6,499 nucleotides of DNA from Defluviicoccus vanus (GTDB taxonomy: Bacteria; Pseudomonadota; Alphaproteobacteria; Rhodospirillales; Defluviicoccaceae): contig NZ_CP053923.1 of assembly GCF_014672695.1 (NCBI RefSeq), forward strand, positions 3,778,681-3,785,179, read 5' to 3'. A model generated the notes under the pieces. That model was not told the origin of the DNA, did no database searches, and was given only the letters and a program-made list of their open reading frames with translations. The position numbers were made by a program, and so were the translations under genes. Positions 1 to 6,499 of the stretch are shown one piece after another. The stretch's first letter is position 1, and each line of letters begins with the position of its first letter.

Positions 1-319
1 ACTACCGATGTAGTGCTGCAGGCCCTGCACATGGCAGTATGGCGGCGCAAACCGAAGCAACGGGTGCTGATCCACTCGGATCAGGGCTCGCAGTTCACCA
101 GTATGGACTGGGCTGCGTTCATCAGAGCTCACAATCTCGAGCACTCGATGAGCCGGCGCGGCAACTGCCATGACAATGCCGTCGCCGAGAGCTTCTTCTC
201 TTCGCTCAAGCGCGAACGCATCCGGCGCCGGACCTACAAAACACGCGAGGAAGCCCGGCAGGACGTGTTCGATTACATCGAGATGTTCTACAACCCGGTG
301 CGCAAGCAGGTCAGAAACG

Positions 320-329
320 GGATGCTGTC
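320..329. repeat. Target-site duplication, left copy
   Basis: GGATGCTGTC sits immediately left of the IS4-family element and is repeated exactly at 1625-1634. The next base differs (C at 330, A at 1635), so the duplication is either 10 bp plus one extra base or 11 bp with one substitution. Either length suits the IS4 family, whose duplications are typically about 10-13 bp. Removing one copy and the element restores the IS3 transposase reading frame. Confidence 0.85.
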
Positions 330-330
330 C

Positions 331-348
331 TCAGGAATCCCCTCATTT
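331..348 (+). repeat. Left terminal inverted repeat of the IS4-family element
   Basis: TCAGGAATCCCCTCATTT pairs with the reverse complement of the right end, TCATCAATCCCCTCATTT. The only mismatches are at positions 4 and 5, and the inner 13 bases are identical. The TGA at 349-351, immediately after the repeat, ends the truncated IS3 reading frame. Confidence 0.88.
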
Positions 349-447
349 TGAGTTTTGATACGGATCAATGGGTTGCTACGGATGAGCTTGGCGGCGGCGG
401 TCGGTTATGCAGGGTGAGAGGAAGGTTTCGAGGGTTGGGGTGGGGAA

Positions 448-1608
448 GTGAACGGGGTAGCGCGTCCTGAGTTTCGTTTGACCGACGTTCGTCGGTTTCT
501 TGATGGGGTTTTCGCGGGGCATGTTCACGCCAAACGGATCGCGTCGCTGGCCAACGGCACGCTGGGGGTGATGACCGGTGCGTCGCTGGCGGTTTCGATG
601 ATCGGCCATGCGTTGGCGCAGGCGCGGGGATTGCTGACCAAGCATGCGGTCAAACAGGTCGACAGGCTGCTGAGCAACGCCGGCGTCTCCGTCTGGGAGA
701 TGTTCGGGCAATGGGTTCCGGAGGCGGTTGGCGGCCGCAAGGAAATCGTCGTCGCCATGGACTGGACCGATTTCGACGCCGACGGGCAGGCGACGCTGGC
801 GCTCAATCTGGTGACCGGGCACGGCCGGGCGACGCCGCTGTTGTGGCTGACGATGCTGAAGGCGGAACTGGCGGGCCAGCGCAACGCCATCGAGGATGCG
901 TGTCTCGGCCGCCTTGCCGGGGTGTTGCCGGCGGGGACGACGGCGACGATCCTCGCCGACCGCGGCTTCGGCGACCGCAAACTGTTCGATTATCTGACGA
1001 AATTGGGCTTCGCCTATGTCATCCGGTTCCGCGGCGACATCCGCGTCGACGCCGCCGACGGAGAAAGCCGGGCGGCGGCCGAGTGGGTCGGCAAGGGCGG
1101 CCGGGCGCGCCATCTGCGCGGCGCCTCGGTCACTGCCGCCGCGCAACCGGTCGGCGCCGTCGTCTGTGTCCACGCCAAGGCGATGAAGGAGCCCTGGTGT
1201 TTGGCGACGAGCAAGGCAGACGCATCGGCCCGCGAAATCGTCAACCTCTACGCCAGACGCTGGACCATCGAGCCCAGCTTCCGCGACACCAAGGATCTGC
1301 GCTTCGGCATGGGGCTCGGCGCCGTGCGCATCGGCGATCCGCAGCGCCGCGACCGCCTGCTCCTGCTCAACGCCTTCGCCGTGCTGTTCCTCACCCTGCT
1401 CGGCGAGGCCGGCGAAGCGCTCGGCATGGACCGCCACCTCAAGGTCAACACCGCCAAACGCCGAACCCATTCCCTGTTCCGCCAGGGCTGCATGCTCTAC
1501 GACCTCATCCCGGCCATGCCCGAACCCCGCCTCCGGCCGTTGATCGAAAGGTTCCTCGAAATGCTAAAAAACAAACCAATCACCGCCCAACTGACGAACA
1601 TAGCTTAA
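448..1608 (+). CDS. IS4-family transposase (DDE, YREK signature)
   Basis: This 386-residue enzyme should cut and rejoin the ends of its own element. It has a DDE transposase catalytic domain of the DDE_Tnp_1 type. The first Asp is D105 in VVAMDWTDFD, and the second is D171 in ILADRGFGDRKLF, a hallmark block. The third residue is E275 in YARRWTIEPSFRDTK, where Y268, R271, E275 and K282 exactly fit the IS4 Y-x2-R-x3-E-x6-K pattern. The N-terminal about 90 residues contain the family-like TKHAVKQVDRLLSN stretch. The GTG at 448 is the only reasonable start: the frame is closed by TGA at 415-417 and offers no earlier start codon. It is preceded by a G-rich stretch. The stop TAA (1606-1608) runs into the right inverted repeat. 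Length is full for the family with no frameshift. A long antisense frame over this gene is a GC artefact. Confidence 0.95.
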   Translation: MNGVARPEFRLTDVRRFLDGVFAGHVHAKRIASLANGTLGVMTGASLAVSMIGHALAQARGLLTKHAVKQVDRLLSNAGVSVWEMFGQWVPEAVGGRKEIVVAMDWTDFDADGQATLALNLVTGHGRATPLLWLTMLKAELAGQRNAIEDACLGRLAGVLPAGTTATILADRGFGDRKLFDYLTKLGFAYVIRFRGDIRVDAADGESRAAAEWVGKGGRARHLRGASVTAAAQPVGAVVCVHAKAMKEPWCLATSKADASAREIVNLYARRWTIEPSFRDTKDLRFGMGLGAVRIGDPQRRDRLLLLNAFAVLFLTLLGEAGEALGMDRHLKVNTAKRRTHSLFRQGCMLYDLIPAMPEPRLRPLIERFLEMLKNKPITAQLTNIA

Positions 1609-1624
1609 ATGAGGGGATTGATGA
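1607..1624 (-). repeat. Right terminal inverted repeat of the IS4-family element
   Basis: AAATGAGGGGATTGATGA is the inverted partner of 331-348 (16 of 18 pairs). Its first two bases are the last two of the transposase stop codon, so the coding sequence runs right into the terminal repeat. Confidence 0.88.
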
Positions 1625-1634
1625 GGATGCTGTC
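1625..1634. repeat. Target-site duplication, right copy
   Basis: GGATGCTGTC is identical to 320-329 and directly abuts the right end of the IS4-family element. It is also coding sequence of the interrupted IS3 transposase (Gly-Met-Leu-Ser). Confidence 0.85.
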
Positions 1635-1683
1635 ACCCGCCGAGTTCGAACGGCAGCAGTTTTTGAAAGCCGAAGGCGTCTAG
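1625..1683 (+). pseudogene. Detached 3' end of the IS3-family transposase gene
   Basis: This piece reads GMLSPAEFERQQFLKAEGV and ends at TAG (1681-1683). It is a typical IS3 OrfB C-terminus (the family commonly ends with an LSP-x-EFE block). It continues the frame left at 329, where the upstream piece ends in NGMLS. Joining ...NPVRKQVRNG to MLSPAEFE... across the duplicated GGATGCTGTC regenerates one uninterrupted protein. It has no start of its own and should not be expressed as a gene. Confidence 0.88.
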
Positions 1684-1701
1684 AAAACTAGGGGCTATTC
1701 A
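1681..1701 (+). repeat. Probable right terminal repeat of the IS3-family element
   Basis: The sequence after the IS3 transposase stop ends ...GGGGCTATTCA. Read inward it starts TGAATAGCCCC, which matches the usual TG...CA termini and GCCCC core of IS3-family ends. The partner left end is outside the window, so this is a pattern-based call only. Confidence 0.45.
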
Positions 1702-1881
1702 GTCCGACTCAGTTTTCCTTCTCTGCAGCTCCAACTTGCGTATCGCCGAGCGCACCATTGGCGCCGTTCGCGGCAGATACGTCTCCATGATCAGCTTCGC
1801 CAAGTCGTCCAACGACGAACGGCGTGCCGTGCTGCCATTGCCAAACCCGAAGCTCTGCTGACCGATTCGCCGCTGGCTCAT
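1699..1881 (-). pseudogene. IS5-like transposase N-terminal remnant
   Basis: A 60-codon minus-strand frame starts at ATG 1881-1879, preceded by a weak purine-rich stretch. Its first 31 residues, MSQRRIGQQSFGF...ARRSSLDDLAKLI (down to about 1789), strongly resemble the N-terminus of IS5-family transposases, which normally continue into LIDWAP. Here the match stops. The following 29 residues (METYLPRT...RRKTESD) are not recognisable to me and may follow a deletion or rearrangement. The stop TGA (complement of 1699-1701) coincides with the probable outer end of the IS3 element, so the frame seems to have been cut by that element and terminated by its terminal TGA. It has no catalytic domain and is not a functional transposase. 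The alternative is a small gene of unknown function with chance similarity. Confidence 0.55.
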
Positions 1882-1910
1882 GCTTCATCCCAATCCATTG
1901 CCCAGATTGA

Positions 1911-2297
1911 GAGAATCATCATCCAAGCGCTTCGTCCAGCCATACCCGCGCTCAGGTCTCCCTAACGGAGGCGGCGACCGCGATCGGCCTGCCGCCCGGC
2001 ACCATCGCCGGCCTGCAGGCGCTGTTGCCCGAGTTGACGGTGGCGCTGAATGAGTTCCTGATCGATCGCGCCCCGCGCAGCGCCTTCCACACCCTTTGGC
2101 AGGACATCGAATTCCTCGACACCGATCGCAACGGCGTTGTCGTCGTCGACGCCAACGCCCTGCGCCTGCGCGCTACCTACTACCTGTTACCGGCAGCGGA
2201 CGTCCTGGTGAGCTACTACGACGACCGCAGTGCTGCCCTGGCGAAGATGCAGATCCGGCGGTTCAAGATTGCCAACGGCAGCCTGCAAAGCCTCTGA
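1911..2297 (+). pseudogene. 3' remnant of a host protein gene, function unknown
   Basis: The frame is open from 1911 (after TGA 1908-1910) to TGA 2295-2297. Convincing protein-like sequence starts at about 1950 with SLTEAATAIGLPPG. It continues through FLIDRAPRSAFHTLWQDIEF and ends in MQIRRFKIANGSLQSL. The third-position G/C bias is strong. There is no ATG or GTG at a sensible position. The first usable start is a TTG at 2025, and it lies well inside this coding-like stretch, so I read this as a gene that lost its 5' end to the IS debris on its left. It looks soluble, with no membrane segment or signal peptide. I do not recognise the family. It converges on lpd, with 26 bases between the two stops. 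A shortened 90-residue product from TTG 2025 cannot be excluded. Confidence 0.5.
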
Positions 2298-2323
2298 AGA
2301 TGATCGTTCCGGCCGCCGCCGGC

Positions 2324-3736
<1,413 letters not shown>

Positions 3737-3805
3737 CGCGGTCGCCCTGCTGGATTACGGGATGGGGGTCACTCGTTCACTTTCGCCATCGATGCCGCTG
3801 CCGGA

Positions 3806-3841
3806 CCCCGCGGCGACCGGCCATTACCGGTTGGGGCGGGG
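3806..3841. other. Hairpin in the odhB-lpd intergenic gap
   Basis: The 128-base gap between odhB and lpd can fold into a two-part hairpin. CCCCGC (3806-3811) pairs with GCGGGG (3836-3841), and ACCGG (3816-3820) pairs with CCGGT (3827-3831). A 4x4 internal loop separates the two stems and the terminal loop is CCATTA. No T-run follows, so it is more likely an mRNA processing or stability element than a terminator, or chance in a GC-rich genome. Confidence 0.3.
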
Positions 3842-3864
3842 CCGCCACAGCGGACAACAGTGAC

Positions 3865-5160
3865 TTACGCCTCGATCAGGATACGCTCCGGATTTTCGAC
3901 GCATTCCTTGACGCGGACGAGGAAGGAGACAGCCTCGCGACCATCGATGATGCGGTGGTCGTAGGACAGCGCCAAATACATCATCGGCCGCGCCTCGATT
4001 TTGCCGTCCGGCATCACCATCGGTCGCTGCTGGATCTTGTGCATGCCAAGGATGCCGGATTGCGGCGGATTGAGGATCGGCGTCGACATCAGCGAGCCGA
4101 AGACACCACCGTTGGTGATGGTGAACGTCCCGCCCTGCATCTCCTCGATGGTCAGCCGGCCGTCGCGGGCACGTTTGCCGAAGTCGGCGATCTTCGCCTC
4201 GATGGCGGCGAAGCTGAGCGCGTCACAGTCACGCACCACCGGCACGACCAGGCCCTGCGGCGAAGAGACGGCGATGGCCACGTCGTAATGGTTCTTATAG
4301 ACGAGTTCGTCGCCTTCGATCGCCGCGTTGACCGCCGGGAACTCCTTCAGCCCGATGACGCAGGCCTTGATGAATAGCGACATGACGCCGAGCCGGGCGG
4401 CGTGCTTCTTTTCGAAGGAGTCCTTGTAGCGGCTGCGCAAAGCATTGGCCGCGGTCATGTCCACCTCATTGAAGGTGGTGAGCATCGCCGCGGTGTTCTG
4501 GGCGTCCTTCAGCCGCTGCGCGATCATCCGCCGCAGGCGGGTCATCCGAACCCGTTCCTCGCGCGGCGACTGGCCTTGCGTCGGCGCCGGCGCCGGCGCG
4601 GGGGCCGGTGCTGGAGCGGGGAAGGCAATGACGCCCGCGCTGGGCGGAGCGGCTGGCGTAGGGGCGGCCTTCGCTGTTTCCAGATAGGCGAGGACATCAC
4701 CCTTGGTCAGCCGGCCATCCTTACCGGATGCCGGGATGCGCGAGGCATCAAGGGCATTGTCTTCAACCAGCTTGCGGACGGCGGGCGACAGCCCTGTGGC
4801 CGCCGCGGCGGCACTGGGCGTGCCAGCGGACGGCGCCGGCGGAGTGGCTGCCGGCGTGGGGGCGGGCGGCGCTACCGGCGCGGGGGCAGCGGCCGGCTTT
4901 GCTGGCGCGGCGGCGGCACCGACGCCGTCGCCGATCAGGCCAAGAACGGCGCCCACAGCGACGTCACTGCCCACGTCGACGGTGATCTCGCTCAAGACCC
5001 CCGCCGCCGTCGCATTGACTTCCACCGTGACCTTGTCGGTTTCCAGTTCCACCAGCGGTTCGTCGACGGCAATTGCCTCACCCACCGCTTTAAACCATTT
5101 GGCCACGGTAGCCTGGCTGACCGACTCGCCGAGTGCCGGTACACGAATCTCAGTCGACAT
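3865..5160 (-). CDS. odhB: 2-oxoglutarate dehydrogenase E2, dihydrolipoamide succinyltransferase
   Basis: This is the core enzyme of the 2-oxoglutarate dehydrogenase complex (also called sucB). It takes the succinyl group from E1 on its lipoyl arm and transfers it to CoA. The 431 residues show one lipoyl domain (about 1-79) with the attachment lysine K43 in ETDKVTVEV, then an Ala/Pro-rich linker (about 81-121). A peripheral subunit-binding domain (about 122-162, GLSPAVRKLVEDN...GRLTKGDVLAYL) follows, then a second Ala/Pro linker (about 163-195) with an alternating Pro-Ala run at 181-193. The acyltransferase domain (about 200-431) ends in SYDHRIIDG, with catalytic H402 and D406. The N-terminus MSTEIRVPALGESV is diagnostic of the succinyltransferase type. 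The ATG (5158-5160) has a strong Shine-Dalgarno. The gene lies 44 bases after odhA. It is slightly longer than the E. coli enzyme because of the linkers. Confidence 0.97.
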   Translation of the reverse strand: MSTEIRVPALGESVSQATVAKWFKAVGEAIAVDEPLVELETDKVTVEVNATAAGVLSEITVDVGSDVAVGAVLGLIGDGVGAAAAPAKPAAAPAPVAPPAPTPAATPPAPSAGTPSAAAAATGLSPAVRKLVEDNALDASRIPASGKDGRLTKGDVLAYLETAKAAPTPAAPPSAGVIAFPAPAPAPAPAPAPTQGQSPREERVRMTRLRRMIAQRLKDAQNTAAMLTTFNEVDMTAANALRSRYKDSFEKKHAARLGVMSLFIKACVIGLKEFPAVNAAIEGDELVYKNHYDVAIAVSSPQGLVVPVVRDCDALSFAAIEAKIADFGKRARDGRLTIEEMQGGTFTITNGGVFGSLMSTPILNPPQSGILGMHKIQQRPMVMPDGKIEARPMMYLALSYDHRIIDGREAVSFLVRVKECVENPERILIEA

Positions 5161-5170
5161 CTGTCCTCCC
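5161..5170 (-). promoter_or_regulatory. Ribosome binding site of odhB
   Basis: On the minus strand, GGGAGGACAG directly precedes the ATG at 5160. The GGGAGG core is near-perfect Shine-Dalgarno at normal spacing and fixes the odhB start. Confidence 0.8.
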
Positions 5171-5204
5171 AGTGCCTCTTTTCTTCCTGGTCGCAGCCGG
5201 CCCG

Positions 5205-6499
5205 TTAACGAGCCACGCGGCGGAACGGCTGCGGCAGCGACTCCACACCGACGCTTAGTGCCTCTTCCACCAATCGTCGCTGCTCGGTGTCATGCGTCTT
5301 GAACAGGCCGGTCGCCGGCGAGGCTGCAGCCTTGCGTCCAACATAGAAGGGGATGATCCGCGACCGACCGCGTTCTTCGAGAATGTTGATCAGCCGCGGC
5401 AGGACGAACTGCCAAGCACCGTTGTTGGCGGGTTCTTCCTGGCACCAGACCACTTCGGCGTTGGCGTATTTGTCCACCTGCTCGACGACGCGAATGCGTG
5501 GCCAGGGGTAGAGCTGTTCCACCCGAACGATTGCCACATCATTGATACCCCGCAACCGGCGTTCCTGCAGCAGGTCGTAGTAGATCTTGCCGGAGCAAAA
5601 GACGACGCGGCGGACGTCTGCATCCGCCACCAGCGGATCGACCTCCGGCAGCACCCGGCTGAACTTGGTTCCCGGTCCCAGCAGCGCCAGCGGCGAGACG
5701 GCGAGCTTGTGGCGGAGCAGCGACTTCGGCGAGAAGACGATCATCGGTTTGCGGAAGTTCCGCCGGATCTGCCGTCGCAGGGCGTGGAAATAGTTGGCGG
5801 GTGTGGTGCAGTTGACCACCTGGATATTGTCTTCGGCGCAGAGCTGGAGATAGCGTTCGATGCGGGCGGAGGAGTGTTCCGGCCCCTGACCCTCGAAGCC
5901 ATGCGGCAGCAGCATCACCAGCCCCGAAAGACGCAGCCATTTCGATTCACCGGAGGCGATGAACTGATCGATGATCATCTGCGCGCCGTTGGCGAAATCA
6001 CCGAACTGTGCTTCCCACAGCACCAGCGCGTCTGGCTCCACCAGCGAGTAGCCGTAGTCGAACCCAAGCACCGAAGCCTCGGACAGCGGGCTGTCGATAA
6101 CTTCGAAGTTGGCCTGACTGTCGGAAATGTTGTTGAGCGGAATAAAGCGCGCCTCGGTCTGCTGATCCACAAGCACCGCATGCCGATGCGAGAAGGTGCC
6201 GCGGCCGGAGTCCTGGCCGGAAAGCCGGACCTGGACACCTTCGGCAAGCAGGCTGCCGAAGGCTAGTGCCTCGCCCATCGCCCAGTCCAGCCCCTCGCCC
6301 GATTCGATCATTTCGCGTCTGGCGTCGAGCACGCGGATCAGCTTGCGGTGGACATTGAAGTCTTTGGGAAACGACGTCAGTGCCTGGCCGATATCCTTCA
6401 GCAACGGTATCGACACCCAGGTCTCGTCGTCGCGCATCTCCTCTTCGCCCATCAGCGTCTTCAGCCCGGCCCAGCGTCCCTGCAGCCAGTCGGCCTTGT
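5205..6499 (-). CDS. odhA: 2-oxoglutarate dehydrogenase E1, C-terminal part (cut by window edge)
   Basis: This is the thiamine-diphosphate-dependent E1 component (also called sucA), which decarboxylates 2-oxoglutarate and succinylates the E2 lipoyl group. The frame is open to the window edge: codons upstream of the internal ATG at 6452 read KADWLQGRWAGLKTL, a normal E1 stretch, so that ATG is not the start. Only the last 430 residues of a roughly 930-residue family are visible. They cover the pyrimidine-binding transketolase-like domain and the C-terminal domain. Recognisable blocks, numbered from the edge, are SGQDSGRGTFSHRHAV (about 93-108), YGYSLVEPDALVLWEAQFGD (about 148-167), the GQGPEHSSARIER block (about 203-215) and NYFHALRRQIRRNFRKP. 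The C-terminus contains ATGLFKTHDTEQRRLVEEAL. TAA lies at 5205-5207, 44 bases before odhB. No break is visible. The promoter and N-terminal domain are outside the window. Confidence 0.97.
   Translation of the reverse strand, partial: KADWLQGRWAGLKTLMGEEEMRDDETWVSIPLLKDIGQALTSFPKDFNVHRKLIRVLDARREMIESGEGLDWAMGEALAFGSLLAEGVQVRLSGQDSGRGTFSHRHAVLVDQQTEARFIPLNNISDSQANFEVIDSPLSEASVLGFDYGYSLVEPDALVLWEAQFGDFANGAQMIIDQFIASGESKWLRLSGLVMLLPHGFEGQGPEHSSARIERYLQLCAEDNIQVVNCTTPANYFHALRRQIRRNFRKPMIVFSPKSLLRHKLAVSPLALLGPGTKFSRVLPEVDPLVADADVRRVVFCSGKIYYDLLQERRLRGINDVAIVRVEQLYPWPRIRVVEQVDKYANAEVVWCQEEPANNGAWQFVLPRLINILEERGRSRIIPFYVGRKAAASPATGLFKTHDTEQRRLVEEALSVGVESLPQPFRRVAR

Larger units (their letters stand above)
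1..351 (+). pseudogene. IS3-family transposase OrfB, C-terminal half, disrupted
   Basis: This is the C-terminal half of a DDE (rve-type integrase core) transposase. The frame is already open at base 1, so the true start is upstream of the window. The second catalytic Asp is in HSDQGSQFTS (codon at 79-81), and the catalytic Glu is in NAVAESFFSSLKRE (codon at 187-189), about 35 residues later as usual for IS3. The family's closing YIEMFYNPVR block is at about 274-303. Genuine coding ends at about 329. The last residues before the TGA at 349-351 (SSGIPSF) are read from the inserted IS4-family terminus. The missing tail is found at 1625-1683. The protein lacks about 16 native C-terminal residues and is probably inactive, though the catalytic core seen here is intact. 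Confidence 0.9.
331..1624 (+). mobile_element. Complete IS4-family insertion sequence, about 1.29 kb
   Basis: This is a full insertion sequence with both ends visible. The terminal inverted repeats at 331-348 and 1607-1624 match at 16 of 18 positions. It is flanked by the direct repeat GGATGCTGTC (320-329 and 1625-1634) and carries one transposase gene (448-1608) with the IS4-family YREK signature. It has inserted into the 3' end of an IS3-family transposase gene in the same orientation. The exact left edge could be 330 or 331. An intact transposase, well-paired ends and a nearly perfect duplication suggest a fairly recent and possibly still active insertion. No passenger gene is present. Confidence 0.9.
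1..1701 (+). mobile_element. IS3-family element, right part, interrupted by an IS4-family element
   Basis: The right-hand part of an IS3-family insertion sequence enters from the window edge. It is recognised by the transposase (OrfB) C-terminal half at 1-329, which resumes at 1625-1683 after an inserted element. The likely right end is at 1701: just after the transposase stop, the sequence 1681-1701 reads inward as TGAATAGCCCCTAG..., which fits the TGAA-x-GCCCC style of IS3-family ends and their terminal CA. The left end, orfA and the frameshift site lie outside the window, so the end assignment and target duplication cannot be confirmed here. The element cannot make an intact transposase because of the insertion. 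Confidence 0.7.

Noticed and set aside
349..447. Promoter for the IS4-family transposase
   Set aside because: I looked for -35/-10 pairs in the leader (for example around TTGAGT and TTTGATA) but found no convincing spacing, so none is annotated.
376..1470. 364-codon open frame antisense to the IS4-family transposase
   Set aside because: Its composition is Arg/Gln/His/Ala-rich without recognisable motifs. It lies opposite a gene with a complete catalytic signature and is a typical third-position GC shadow.
711..1691. 326-codon frame overlapping the transposase on the same strand
   Set aside because: The product is dominated by Arg/Gly/Pro and crosses the inverted repeat and target duplication. 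It is a frame-shifted shadow of the transposase.
1..2300. A new defence or mobile cargo system in the IS-rich flank
   Set aside because: Every stretch is explained by transposase sequence, terminal repeats or a truncated remnant. No nuclease, methylase, toxin-antitoxin, reverse transcriptase or repeat array was seen.
5292..6266. 324-codon plus-strand frame opposite odhA
   Set aside because: odhA is unmistakable in the other strand, and the antisense product has no recognisable domain.
6450..6452. ATG as start of odhA
   Set aside because: The frame stays open to the window edge and upstream codons encode a typical E1 stretch (KADWLQGRW). The visible part is also far too short for E1.

Overview
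The window looks like a chromosomal piece of a GC-rich alphaproteobacterium. The codon use is strongly G/C-ending, and the gene order odhA(sucA)-odhB(sucB)-lpd with E3 directly behind E2 is common in that class. A Rhodospirillales-type organism is plausible, but this is inference from protein style and gene order, not from a marker gene. No tRNA, rRNA or CRISPR array was seen.

The right two thirds (about 2324-6499) is one minus-strand operon for the 2-oxoglutarate dehydrogenase complex of the TCA cycle. It holds the C-terminal 430 residues of E1 (odhA/sucA, cut by the window edge), a complete E2 succinyltransferase (odhB/sucB, 431 aa) and a complete E3 dihydrolipoamide dehydrogenase (lpd, 470 aa). 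E1 decarboxylates 2-oxoglutarate, E2 carries the succinyl group on its single lipoyl lysine to CoA, and E3 re-oxidises the lipoyl arm with NAD+. All key residues visible in the window are present. Two GC-rich hairpins stand out: one in the odhB-lpd gap and one over the lpd stop codon.

The left third (1-about 1925) is stacked insertion-sequence debris. An IS3-family transposase gene enters from the left edge and is interrupted by a complete IS4-family element of about 1.29 kb. That element has 18-bp terminal inverted repeats and a 10-bp target duplication. The last 18 codons of the IS3 transposase, and a probable IS3 right end, lie beyond it. Next comes a minus-strand remnant resembling the N-terminus of an IS5-family transposase, which runs into the IS3 end.

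Between the IS debris and lpd lies a plus-strand coding remnant (about 1911-2297) with no convincing start codon. It is probably the 3' end of a host gene whose front was lost to the mobile elements, and its function is not recognised. I found no convincing new biological system. The best supported points of interest are the reconstructable nested insertions and the decapitated gene convergent with lpd.
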